49,531 nt of DNA from Phoronis australis. Lineage: Eukaryota; Phoronida; Phoronidae. Made by a program: the position numbers and the translations under genes. Of this stretch, positions 1 to 10,474 are shown one piece after another (position 1 is the stretch's first letter; every line of letters starts with the position of its first letter). The DNA lies in the NCBI GenBank assembly GCA_002633005.1, contig NMRA01000065.1:552281-601811 (forward strand), in the 5' to 3' direction. The notes beneath the pieces were generated by a model that saw only the letters and a list, made by a program, of their open reading frames with translations, had not been told where the DNA came from and searched no databases.

Positions 1-92
1 GCATCTACAATCGTGGTTCAGTTTGCGCAAATGTTTACAGCCGGACAAAATGTTGGGCCCCCCCCCTTGTGATATCCTAGATCCGCCACTGG
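1..92. repeat. MITE terminus, cut by the window edge
   Basis: The end of this stretch (about 73-92) reads CCTAGATCCGCCACTGG, the terminus seen in other copies at 32.7, 35.0 and 36.2 kb. A run of C residues precedes it, as in those copies. The other end lies outside the window. It abuts the decayed HIRAN-like reading frame at 103 and probably truncated it. Non-coding. Confidence 0.45.
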
Positions 93-102
93 AGTCTCAC
101 CG

Positions 103-327
103 TTATGTCCGTATACACTTCAAACTTACGCCGCGATTCAAAAAGAATGCAAAAGTTTTGCTGCTCTTGCGAGGGATGTGCCCCACTACGCGGGTCTGGA
201 CTTTGAAAACAGACGCAGCGTACTTGTCAGCGGGCCGATTGCATTGTTTCTTTCCGGTACAGATCTTTGTCAGGATCTCTGATTTTTCGACGCTTTTCGT
301 GATCGAAAAAACCCAACGGGAATGCAA
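103..327 (-). pseudogene. HIRAN-like domain fragment
   Basis: The minus-strand translation (74 codons) contains DKYAASVFKV followed by VVGHIPRKSSKTFAFFLNRG. This matches my memory of a HIRAN-like domain found in many invertebrate proteins of a multi-copy family, with a pattern like D-[RK]-YAVAV...VGHIPR..SK...-FL-RG. HIRAN domains bind DNA 3' ends in HLTF; no function can be claimed here. The fragment has no plausible start of its own, runs into the MITE end on its 3' side, and upstream similarity continues only in another frame. I read it as a dead remnant, possibly of a mobile or multi-copy gene. The family call is from memory of the pattern, not a search. Confidence 0.4.
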
Positions 328-599
328 ATATGCGTTTGTTTATGCGATCGGGAACACATTGTGGCGTGTTGAACAGTAATGAACTTTTTACTTATAAAAC
401 GTGAAAAAAGTTTACAAAATAAGTGTGGTGCAATGAATTAATCACATTTTGTGTCGTTACTGTGCTACTTTCGTATCAAAACTGAACAACAACATAGCAT
501 ATTTCCATTAAATTGCCATGAGCACTACATGTGCATCAAGCATAACTTTAATTTCACAAACAAATTTATTTTCATTTCAGGAAACAAGTTAACTGTTAA

Positions 600-806
600 T
601 GTGAGGCGAGCTTCAACGAACCTGTTACCCATGACGTGAAGGACACCCGATCAGGGTTTCGAAAAGTACAGGCCAGGCATCTACTTTTAGACCAAATCAC
701 TGAGAACAAGGGTTTCACCCAGGAGTTGTTCCATGTAGCCTGTCAGCCAGGGATAAACAATTTGTTGCACCACCGAGATGAAAGCGAGTGTAGAATCTTC
801 TTGTAA
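600..806 (+). other. Possible exon remnant, unknown
   Basis: A 68-codon open stretch with coding-like composition (it includes HDVKDTRSGFRKVQARHLLL and ELFHVACQPG) runs between a TAA at 597-599 and a TAA at 804-806. A lysine-rich stretch continues in another frame up to about 945. A possible acceptor (tttcatttcag) precedes it at about 571-581, but that frame has a stop before 600. I do not recognise the protein. It may be a chance ORF or a frameshifted relic. Confidence 0.15.
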
Positions 807-1889
807 AATTGTGACAGCAAAAGGAGAAAAAAAAATCAAAAAGCCAGTGAAGTCAAAGAATGATGATGAGCTTGCCCATGGGGAGAGAGGGGAGTGCGGC
901 AACACTTCACGAGATGATTTAAAGATTCCCACTCATAAACGTCTGGGATAAAAAAATGGCCAAAAGTTGTGTAAACTGGTGTGCTGATAAAATGGGTGGG
1001 ATTTTACTTGATATTTTACTGATAACATCCATACAGAGATGAACAGATTAGCTTGTGGCACCGTGTGGCTTGACTGTACGTTGTGTTTGACTCTTCTGTT
1101 TTGTAGTATTGGTCCAAATTTCACCTGCATCATCAGTTCATGATCTCGAGTTTAATGTGACATTGAAAAAGATTGAGAGTTATTATACACATACTATATT
1201 GTGATTTTCTCAAAACGCAGTCAACGTCACTTCAACTACACACTGTAGTGATTTACACAGGAAATCAACAATATTATAGCATTTCTATTATAATATTAAT
1301 CTTTTATCACACATACCTCAAAACTGGTCTTACAAAAATATATAAATTTATTTATAGGGAAATCAACAAAACAAGTCCATTGAACATTTCCAAGGAATTA
1401 CTTTTGGAATGTATTAGACTAAATCATCACTGAATCATAGACAATGTATTTGGGACTGATTGATAGTATAACAGTTTCTCACAGGAAATCAACTACAATA
1501 TGAAAGCAATTTCTACAATAATCATAGACATATATTTTCATTCAAAATACTCATTGGTCAGAACAATTGTATGTAAGTATTGCCCAATGACACTTAGATT
1601 GGCCATTTAAATCTACCTAAACACTACAAAAATGTACTGGTTCTGTTAAAGATCCTTTTGAAATAACTCAAACATAGAAAGAAACTTGAGGAAAAAAGGT
1701 TCAAAACAAAACGTCAAAATACTATCACATCAGACAACTGCCAACCACAGACTTTGTAAATCTGAATAAACTACAGTGACTTAATAACCTTCAGCACTGG
1801 ACTTAATGATTTCATTCATGACGTTTCTGCTTGCTATGCCTGTAGAAGGAGCCAACTGTTTGCATGACATGCCAAATTCATCACAAAAA

Positions 1890-2090
1890 TCAGTGTCCTC
1901 GTGCTGTGACGCAGTCTCGCATCAGGCCTACTCTTTCCGTGAAACGTTGATCACAGATAGGACACCGAATCGACTTGGTTCCTGAGCACGATGCTTCATG
2001 CTTTGTTTTACTATATTGGTAAAAAACTCTTGACGCATGCAACACGTCAACCACAGGGCTGGTAAAGGTCTTGCTTTGTTGTAGTGTCAC
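1890..2090 (-). pseudogene. Retroelement-like zinc-finger scrap
   Basis: The minus frame contains SIRCPICDQRFTERVGLM, then DCVTARGH. This resembles the C-x2-C...R-x-GL...H finger often found at the end of invertebrate non-LTR retrotransposon ORFs. The His spacing is imperfect and nothing upstream in the frame looks like reverse transcriptase. It is probably a decayed scrap, or chance. Confidence 0.2.
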
Positions 2091-2151
2091 TGTATTTTAT
2101 TGCCATGTGGTCATACTAAGTCGATTTCTTAGTTCCTGAACGAGGCTCCAC

Positions 2152-2173
2152 AACACACGCACACACACACACT
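2152..2173. repeat. CA microsatellite
   Basis: A short run of AC dinucleotides interrupted once by CG. Confidence 0.7.
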
Positions 2174-2179
2174 CTGTCA

Positions 2180-5100
2180 TGCAGCAGTTGTACAACTCTT
2201 TTTTGAAGGCGTGGACGTTAACACCCTAAAGGACTCATCGTGTGACTACAGTTCAACTGAAAAAATCAAACGCATTCAGTAATGTTTGTTAGACTAAATC
2301 TCACTTAGAAATAAAAAAAAACGATGAAATGTAATTAATAGTTAACCCATCAATTAATTCAGGCACCGTCTCACTCAAGGACCTGCTTGTGTTGGTAAAT
2401 ATCTCAAATTGTTTCACAAATCATAACTAACAAAAGTGTCACCAGGGACGATTAAACTATAAACGTCACACGTTTCTTATTAAGGACCCTGGAATTGCTA
2501 ATAACAAGTAGAAATTGTCGATTTTACGAGGCGCAAGGCATTTTACGGAAAGCTATTCTTTCTGAGCTCTTTATTTTAAAAAAATAAGCAAAAGCCAAAT
2601 ATTATTTCAGATCCACAACAAAGGTTACACTCTGAAGCTTTCAGTGTGTAAAATTTGGACCAAAGTGGCCTCTATTTAAGCAGAATAAGACACTTAATCT
2701 CACCGGGTACGTGACTGTCGTCTGTCATTTTTGATGCAAGGTCTCGTTCTCGATCGCCTTCCGGGCGTTCTCAATCTCAGGTTGGCCGGGGTCGTGTTAG
2801 CACGCGGCCAAGAAGCGCGCTGCATAATGTACCGGCTGTCATCGAAGACATTTAGTCGGGAACTATCTATTTATGAAACGGGTAACATAACATCGGCAAG
2901 AAATAAATATTGGCACTAATTTCCGAAAGTTTCTAATACCGTAAAAAACTTTTGCATTATTTTTAAGAGAAATTATTTAACTAATCATAATTGGTGTTTT
3001 TAAAGTCAAAATGACCCACTGATAGTGAACACATTCGCACTCTTACACCCCGAATCTTCCGGAAAATAGCTGTTACACTACGGTCACGCATCCACTCACC
3101 CGGCGACTCAATGAGTGACATGTCGGTCTTACCGAAACAATTCTCGAACGTTTTTTAGCAGATGAGACCAGCAAATGCTAAGCTAAATATTAAAAGACGC
3201 TCTGCTTGACTGCTTGAGTTAATTTCTTTGGATGATCGAGAGCGCCGAGTAGGCTTTGGCGTCAAAAGTCCCTTTTAGCTACTAATTATCGAATAAAAAT
3301 CACCCTATTACGCCAAGTCACCCGAATAGCACTCAGACGACGCAACAGGACAAGTGGTGTCCGATTTGCGACTAAGTCATTACTGAAGCTTGATTGCTGC
3401 CGAGGGTTAGCAATATTTGCACACCGCACGGTTTTACGTACGCCGGCTGTTATTGGTAGTCACATGCCTACAATTCCCATTTCCCGTCCACACGACTCCA
3501 CTTTCGTATCATTTTCAAAAAGTTCACATTCAGGTAGAAACACGAAAAAATTGATACGATCGGAAAATGTAACTTTTTCTTTGCGTCTTAAATAGTTTCC
3601 ACCGATAATACGTCAGTGCTTTCCGAAAGTAACGTTTACGCCTGTCCAAAAACATACAGTGAATATTGCTTTTTAAAAATAAGTTGCGTTTTTCTTATCC
3701 ACATGAATATTGTGAATATAACGTTTTCAATTCCCGAGATTATACTCAAAAGTTTGTGAGTTTGGTTATCGAATTCAGTGGATACGTGTGGACAGAAGTG
3801 AAGCCGCATCCGTTAAGAAAAGTTTGAATTTTCAAAAGTTTGCGGAGTCATGCGCACAAAGCCTAAAGTAATGAAATTGCGAAGAACGACATAGCGCGTC
3901 TTACGCATTTTTAATTCGTAAATCTTACGGCATACCACAAAAATTGTAAATACGCACTTGCAACATTTCAAAAGTGACGCCCAGGTCGAAAATAAATGAG
4001 CACTTGAGTCATACAGATTTATTTATACAATCATGATTTTTACTTGGTTACCAATTTCTTAAAATAGACGAAGTCACGTTTAAAATAATGAGGCCGTTAA
4101 AAATTATCAATGACTTCAATCTGCTTGTTTTTTTACTACTACTTTGCACTTTTAGTTCATTTTACTTCCCACGGAGAATGGCTGTATATGCCCAAATCAT
4201 AAATTCCCCCATAATTCGAACAATTAAAGTTTACGAAACGTAAACGAGCAGTATTCTGACGCTGCGTTGCTAAAAACATTAGCCCATGACCTAACAGAAA
4301 TCACGTGACCAACTGTTGCGTTATCCATAATCCATCGTGAGGTAGTGTTGTGGTCAAGGCTAGAGTAACGCTAGTGCCTCGTAATAAAAAAGATCTCGCG
4401 AAATTCCGCGAGATGCTGCCATTTTTCAATGACAGCAAAAGGTTTGGGCTAGATTTTCTGGCCCTGAGAATAAGTTATTGAACTCGACCTAGACTCGCAT
4501 TACGCGATCTAGTATCGTATCCCGGTCAGAATCAAATGGCATGTTATGTTTGCTGGCGAAAACATATTGAACTAAAACATCGAAATTCCAATTGCTGTGT
4601 GCGGGCTAATTCGTAGCAGTTTTATAGATTGTTTTGTGAAAGAATCTTGAAATGGAGTCAACCTTGGAATTCTGTGAAGAAATGGAGTGAATTTAACTAC
4701 TTTACCCAAGAACAATTCTTACAAGAAGTGCAATCCATCGATAACCTTTAACTTAAAGGAGAATGCCACCCCATTTAATTAGTCTTTTTTGCCGTCTTAA
4801 TCGGTCTATATCCACATCGCCTCGCATACGGTCGACCTTACCTTGCCAAGAGGTGTCGCGTTAACCTGTGACGAAGGTGAGAAACGACGCTAGCGACGTC
4901 AGTGGTTCATATGCAGAGTGAATGCCGCTATATTGCGGTGCATCGTTCCCGCTTGTCCGAACTAAGCAGCTGCTAGAAAAACGGGTATATCGTTTTTTTA
5001 CTTTCTCGAGAGTCCAAATGCTTAGGAAATGGCTCATGGTAGTGAAGAATGAAATTTACGCTGTAAGTAACAAGTATGAGTCCGTGAAACATCTCCGTGT

Positions 5101-5540
5101 CTGTCATGCGCCTGCACTGAGACGTCCGACGAATGCCGGCTTACCAAATAACTCCATACGTTCCGTTGTCTGAGCTTGTTCACGGCGCCTCTCTAGTATT
5201 TCTTCATCACTGAATCCCTGTTCGAATTGATAGCCTGTAAATTTTAACGATCCACCTGCGAAGTCGGGACCTTTGAGCTCTAGCTCGTCCTAAGGTGGGA
5301 TTGCAAGTTGCCATGTTGGCGTTTATTACTGAGCGTTCTGTTTCAAAATGAATTATTCTCACCCTAACCAATACTTATATAAAACTGAAACAAAGTCTGT
5401 CTCATTAGATGCAATTTGTAATGCCTTTGGAGTGTTCGTGAGTGCAAGTGATTTGAGAAGCCAGCAATGAATAAATCACTGCGTTACCGGCTTTCGGTGC
5501 AATAAAACTAATTGACGGGACACCGAGACCGTTGCTGGCA
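2180..5540. other. Intergenic, no gene recognised
   Basis: AT-rich sequence with scattered CpG and only short ORFs (62 codons at 2731-2919, 83 codons at 4922-5173) that resemble nothing I know and lack convincing splice sites. The one structured site is the CGCG split palindrome at 4393-4414, listed separately. Confidence 0.5.
4393..4414. promoter_or_regulatory. Split palindrome ATCTCGCG-n6-CGCGAGAT
   Basis: Two perfect 8-bp arms surround the 6-bp centre AAATTC. TCTCGCGAGA is a known palindromic core-promoter element in animals; here the half-sites are spaced apart. No adjacent gene is recognised, so a promoter role is inference only. Confidence 0.25.
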
Positions 5541-5825
5541 GAAACTATTGTGAAACAACTCGATTTCCATCCCACGGCCAGGTGTTAGGGGAATCTTTAT
5601 TTACATTTACATTACTCAAATAATGATTGTCAATGTACAACTTCTGCCCTGACGGTGCTGTGGCCAAAGTGGAACATGAATCCGCGGCCCCTGACGAGTA
5701 TAGATTTGCAGTTTCGTGGTAATTCACCAACATAATCACGTGCACGTTACTTTGGCTCACTAGTATAGTATTTTCTTGACTGGAAGTTTAGTTTCCACTG
5801 AACTTTGGCTGGTTTATGTTCGTGA

Positions 5826-5935
5826 TGTCTGATCAGTTTCCGGGCCACTGGCCTGCCCGGGATAACGAGTCAATCCGGCCGGCCGCGACGGGCCTGATCG
5901 GCTCCGAGCCACTGGCCAGGATAACAAGCGTTTTG
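5826..5935. repeat. GC-rich imperfect direct duplication
   Basis: Two copies of a roughly 40-bp module begin about 65 bp apart. Each starts with CTGATC and shares GCCACTGGCC and GGATAACxAG. The patch is much more GC-rich than its surroundings. No coding function is seen. Confidence 0.4.
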
Positions 5936-6228
5936 TGTTTAGAACTACAAAAAATCACAAGTCTAAACAACACAGATCTAGGTTCTCATGTCTGTACTCA
6001 CGGAAAATACTTCGAAATTATCTCCGAACAGAGCCCAAACTGCTGCTACGGACCTTACTGGCCTGCCGAACTTTGTAGGCTACGGTGTGTCCAAATACCA
6101 ATAAATCCTTAAGAGTGAAATAAAACAACACGTTTTTATAAGAACTCGCTTTATTTTTAAGGGTTTTACATCGCAGTTTGATGATTTATTGGTGTTAAAC
6201 GATGACTTCAAGCGACAAGGTGACACCA

Positions 6229-6265
6229 GTATTCTGAAGATTTCGTAATAAACATTCAAAAAAAA
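6229..6265 (+). mobile_element. Ultra-short 3' tail of the CR1/L2-like retrotransposon
   Basis: Twenty-eight bases (6229-6256) match exactly the last 28 bases before the A-run of the retrotransposon at 47,940-47,967, and both are followed by eight A residues (here after one C). It looks like an extremely 5'-truncated insertion of the same family, or a shared tail captured by another element. Confidence 0.55.
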
Positions 6266-6504
6266 TGATGAACAGACTGCGTGTGAAACCGATGACGTCA
6301 TTGGATAATTTCAACACCTCCGTCTGCCGTCAGGTGTCAGGTAACGCAACCGTACGTGTCGTTATGGAGTAGAACTAGTCGATCGAAATTGATACAAATT
6401 AGGTCGTTTTTTGGGTGGCATGCTCCTTTAAAAGTGGTTAAAACCACCAATTCCATATCAAAACGCTGAACAACAACCCTAGCAGTTGATCAGCTGTCAA
6501 TCAG

Positions 6505-6995
6505 AAGATCTGCTGACATTAGCTGACAATATGTTAATTAGCTGATGTCGAAGTACGAATATTATTGGTCGATACAGTACTACGTAGAACGGGGCAACCA
6601 ATCACACCATCAGTCATCCTCTATTGTGTTTAGTGTGAAAAGCAATCAGATATTGCTACTCGTTTCCTCGTGGTTTGTTATGTAATAAAGAATTATTTGG
6701 AGTTGCGTTTGTGGTGGTTGTGACAATTCAGTATTTGAGCACTAAAGCTGTGACTCTTTTCACTTTTCCGCGGGACCTCCAAGAAGCGCGGATATGGTAC
6801 AAGTTATTACAAGAAACTCCCGTGTTCATAGTCATGTCGCACTGGCGCTGGGCGAGTCCATGTGCCGCACTCATGTCCGAGGAGCTAAGAAACATTCAGT
6901 TCGTTCCCTTCCTTCTATTTTCTGCTTTTTGGGATACTGAATTTACGGTTGTGATATATACAGTGCTAGAAGTGAAAGTTTAATGATGCTGGCAA
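6505..6995 (+). pseudogene. THAP-domain first-exon relic, copy A
   Basis: About 490 bp is homologous to the reverse complement of 23,755-24,180. The similarity covers upstream sequence (ATTAGCTGATGTC, then CTGTGTTTAGTGTGAAAAG-like), a THAP-like coding part and downstream sequence (GTTTAATGATGCTG). From 6704 the frame reads CVCGGCDNSVFEH and then a stop. After a frameshift, AVTLFTFPRDLQEARIWYKL follows, the THAP pattern of Cys pair, FP and a Trp helix. The start codon seen in copy B is mutated here. THAP domains are C2CH zinc-dependent DNA-binding modules typical of P-element- and Kolobok-type transposases. It is dead, probably the 5' part of a DNA transposon. Confidence 0.55.
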
Positions 6996-6999
6996 CTAG

Positions 7000-9590
7000 T
7001 CAATCATGAAAATAACTGAGGTAGATGGTATTTATTCAATAAGGGGGTAAAATCATAAAACTTTGGCAGGCACGCTGTTGGTTTTAGAGGTTCATAATAA
7101 TTCTGTAACTGAGTGAAGAGTCGACATTCAGGACTGGAGAACATATGAACCATAAAGCGAAAGAAAAATGGATAATCGAAAAGAGATGGACTCGAATAGT
7201 AATGCTTAGTTTTGCTGAGCACTTAGACAAAATGAAATTTCAGTTGTTGGCCATACTGTGCTGAAGTGAAGAGCATTTTGTTTATCCATTTCAGTTAAAT
7301 AGGATTACTGTAACAAGGTGTTTAGATAAATCGGTATTCAGGTTATCAAAACTTTTTTTATTTCGGGTAGGATGCTGGCTTGCAGAGATATTTTTTGAAC
7401 TTTGTGTTTGTCATTAAAGTTGGGCTCAAAATGTGTGTTTCCTTGTCAACTCATGGAAGACACTGAACCGTTTGTATGCAAGCTGTTGACGGCGACTCAT
7501 CAAAAGTTAACATAGCACCTTACCACATATTCAGGTTGAAATCTGTGATGGAATCATCACTGCCTCCTAATCATGATTGTTTGCTGTTACATGCCAAAAG
7601 AGCAAACTACCATTCACAAACGAGCCTTGCAACAGAATGTTAGTGCACCATCTCCAGTTGGTAATGAGTGGCTTTTGAAGCGGGGTAGTCTGAAGCTCCA
7701 CTAGATGGCTCTGCCTTTAGCCCCAGAAAATGCCATGAAAAAAGTTAATGGCAAGTGTAAAAAAGTGGATGTTGTATAAAATGTCCTCTTGTTTGAAGTG
7801 GGGTATGCCATGTTCTAAGTTGTGTGACTGTCCAGACCTGTGTGAACACGGTGTCTCAGTCAAAAACAACTTTTGATGACAATAATGATAATGGAGTGGA
7901 TGAAGAAACATAATAAGTGTATGATATGTTGTTAAAGAACTTTTCATTTTTAACCTAATGGAAAATATTGACAACATTTTATCATGCTGGTGACTGTTGG
8001 GACAGTAGGGTGCATCATTTCCTGTGACCAATGAACTGCAATGTGGATAATGATAATTAATTGTGACAATTAATAAAAGCGATAAGAGTGAATTCCTTGC
8101 AGAAGCGTTGGAATTGTATGTTGTTCATATGTGGGCTGTGATATCAAATCTTGATCAAGTTCCAAATGGTTAACCGTATTGTTCTTTTGGTAGGAGTTCA
8201 GAATATAATAGTATGTTTTCTGGCCAACAGGAGGCGCTACTAGTTTTTTCTTTTTCTCTTTTTGAACAATTTTTCAAATAATGTCACGATATTTATCACT
8301 TTTCTTGTCTGGTAACTTCAAATTAATAAAACCCAATCAAATTATGCGTCTCCTTCATTAGCCGGCTGACAAGCGTTCGAATTTACCGCCATCAGACAAC
8401 GGAAACTGCATTAGTTATCAACCCAAAGTGGTTGTTTCAAAAATAAGCTTTATTTTCATCACAAACACATTTTCAAGTCAAAAATAAATCGTCATTTCTT
8501 CAATATGAGGATGCAAATGAGGTCGTCCCTAAATTAGTCCACCCCCTCTTTATTTTCCCACCCAACTGCACCTCGAACGATGCTCAGGCCCCAAGGCTGA
8601 TGATTACCCCCCTTGCCCCCCGGCTGGGTGTCCCTCGAAACCGATGTTCCCGAAGCCTGATAACTCAATTTCTGCGCCACTTGCTGTATATCAAGTGCTT
8701 TAGCCCACGCTCAACTAAAAACGACATTTTTCAGGGGATTTAAAATGAATGGCAATCTGGGGAAACCTTTCAATCAACGGGGGAGGAGGAGAGAGGTTGG
8801 GGCAAACACAAAATTGAAATGAGCTTTGGCCCGCGGGGAAGAGATGCTCCCTTGGCTTCTCTAAGTTTATTAGTCTTAAATGACAATAACAGGGTCCCGG
8901 ATAGAAATCTCTTTTGCCCTGGAGGTAGGAAGACGAGTTGTTACAGGCCTAATCGGGATTTGTCCTAGGAATGATGTCAGAAAATATCGCATCCACGGAT
9001 ACTTTCAAGTTTACCTAACTTTATGCTGTCGGAGTTGCAGCCCACAGTGCGTAAGTAAAACTTCGCTAGCGCTGGAAGGTTAAAAATAAAGATAATACTT
9101 TCGAGAAAAATTTGCTCAGTTGCTTTTTAATTGGGGAACTTAGAATTCCAAATTATACGCATGCATACAAGATTAAGCCGTGTGGACCAAATGGAGTTCG
9201 CTGATTACGCAACCGGAGCATTCACCATTGCATTCAGTTGTAAATTTTGCCATGATTCTACTTAACCTAATTAGCGCAGGTTATCGTTATAATAAAAATC
9301 AACAAAAGCAACTCAAAATGCGTTTCAGAGTAAGTGAAATATGTCAAAATAAAAAAAACGAAAAATAATATTCCCCTTGAAACAGAAGTCAACTCGTATG
9401 CTTGTTAATACTGAAAAGGAAATTTCATGATAGCAATTCTTGCACCCGCGTTTTAAGGAGAACTCGAAACAAATCGCAGTATCAAAGTGAAGCTACGAAT
9501 TGCCATTTTACAAAAACTCTGATATTTCAACAAGACAAAGTTGCGTTTTAACGGAATTTTCAAACCTCGGAGTAATTTCTGATTCTAGTC
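7000..9590. other. Intergenic, no gene recognised
   Basis: Low-complexity AT-rich sequence with short unsupported ORFs. A C-rich patch at about 8,540-8,640 may be another MITE, but I cannot find its partner terminus. Confidence 0.45.
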
Positions 9591-9603
9591 AACTTGTAGA
9601 ACC

Positions 9604-9695
9604 CACAGGCGTCCTCAGCTTCTGATCGTCCCCAATACACTACATAATACTACATGTAGTGTATTGGGGACGATCAGAAGCTGAGGACGCCTGTG
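9604..9695. mobile_element. 92-bp perfect hairpin insertion with 8-bp target duplication
   Basis: The arms at 9603-9645 and 9654-9696 are exact reverse complements over 43 bp around an 8-base loop (AATACTAC). The element runs from CACAGGCGTCC to GGACGCCTGTG and is flanked by the direct repeat GTAGAACC (9596-9603 and 9696-9703). An 8-bp target duplication and CA...TG ends fit a non-autonomous hAT- or P-like foldback element. Zero divergence between the arms suggests a recent insertion or gene conversion. It sits about 580 bp upstream of the transporter start codon. Confidence 0.65.
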
Positions 9696-9699
9696 GTAG

Positions 9700-10275
9700 A
9701 ACCACTTGTGTGACACAGAAATATCATGTTCTGAGCGATGTCTTACTCCTGTCCTTTCTCTGCTAAAATGTCGGTTATGGTTTGGTTTATTTTTCCAGTA
9801 GAACAAAGTTATCTACACCGTAGTTCTTTGTCTCAAAAAAACCGAAGAAGTAACCGAGCAAGAAACTGGAAGGAGCTCCGGCTGCCCGCCGTGACAGGGT
9901 CACAGAATAAAAACTTCGTTCCTCGCCGCCAGGTGTTGCTATTTGGTATGACTTTGGGTTCTCCGTCAGACGTCAGTAGTGACGCTTTGTTTGGGTCGTA
10001 AATTGTGTCCCGAGCTTCCCTCGTGATTATCTTAGTGTTATCTCGAGATATTATCCAATGCATATGGGATTATTGTGCCTAGGGGACGATATGATATCAT
10101 CACATGACCTGGTGACAAAGCTGGGTCACTTCTCAGTGCAAATGATTGAAGCGATCGGATAGCCGTAATCCGCCCCTAATTAGAATTCAGTCGGCCGGGC
10201 GCTATTGCGATTATTGCGTTTGGTTCGACACTTCCTGGGATCATTTGACAGGCTGTCTTACGACGCCGTCTTGAA
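9700..10275. other. Upstream region / presumed 5' UTR and promoter of the transporter
   Basis: There is no TATA box close to the ATG at 10,276. The last 100 bp are moderately GC- and CpG-rich, as in many housekeeping promoters. The transcription start cannot be placed from sequence. ORFs here on both strands resemble nothing. Confidence 0.3.
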
Positions 10276-10474
10276 ATGAGCGACCGCGAGTCAGAGTCAC
10301 TCGTCAACGTTTGTGAATCGGATAGGGTGCAGTCAGATAGACTCTTGGGGGACGATTATGGATCAACCCGCAACAGTCACGGTGAAGGAGACATCGCCCA
10401 GGGCTGTACCAAAGTCTACACCCGACGTTGGTATATACTGTTGGTGTTTTCTCTGATGGCGTTAGCACAGGGAG
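10276..10474 (+). CDS. SLC49A4: SLC49A4 exon 1
   Basis: 199 bp, residues 1-67, ending in phase 1 at G|GTATGG. It encodes the Ser/Asp/Glu-rich cytosolic N-terminus with Leu23-Leu24 and the first half of TM1. Confidence 0.88.
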
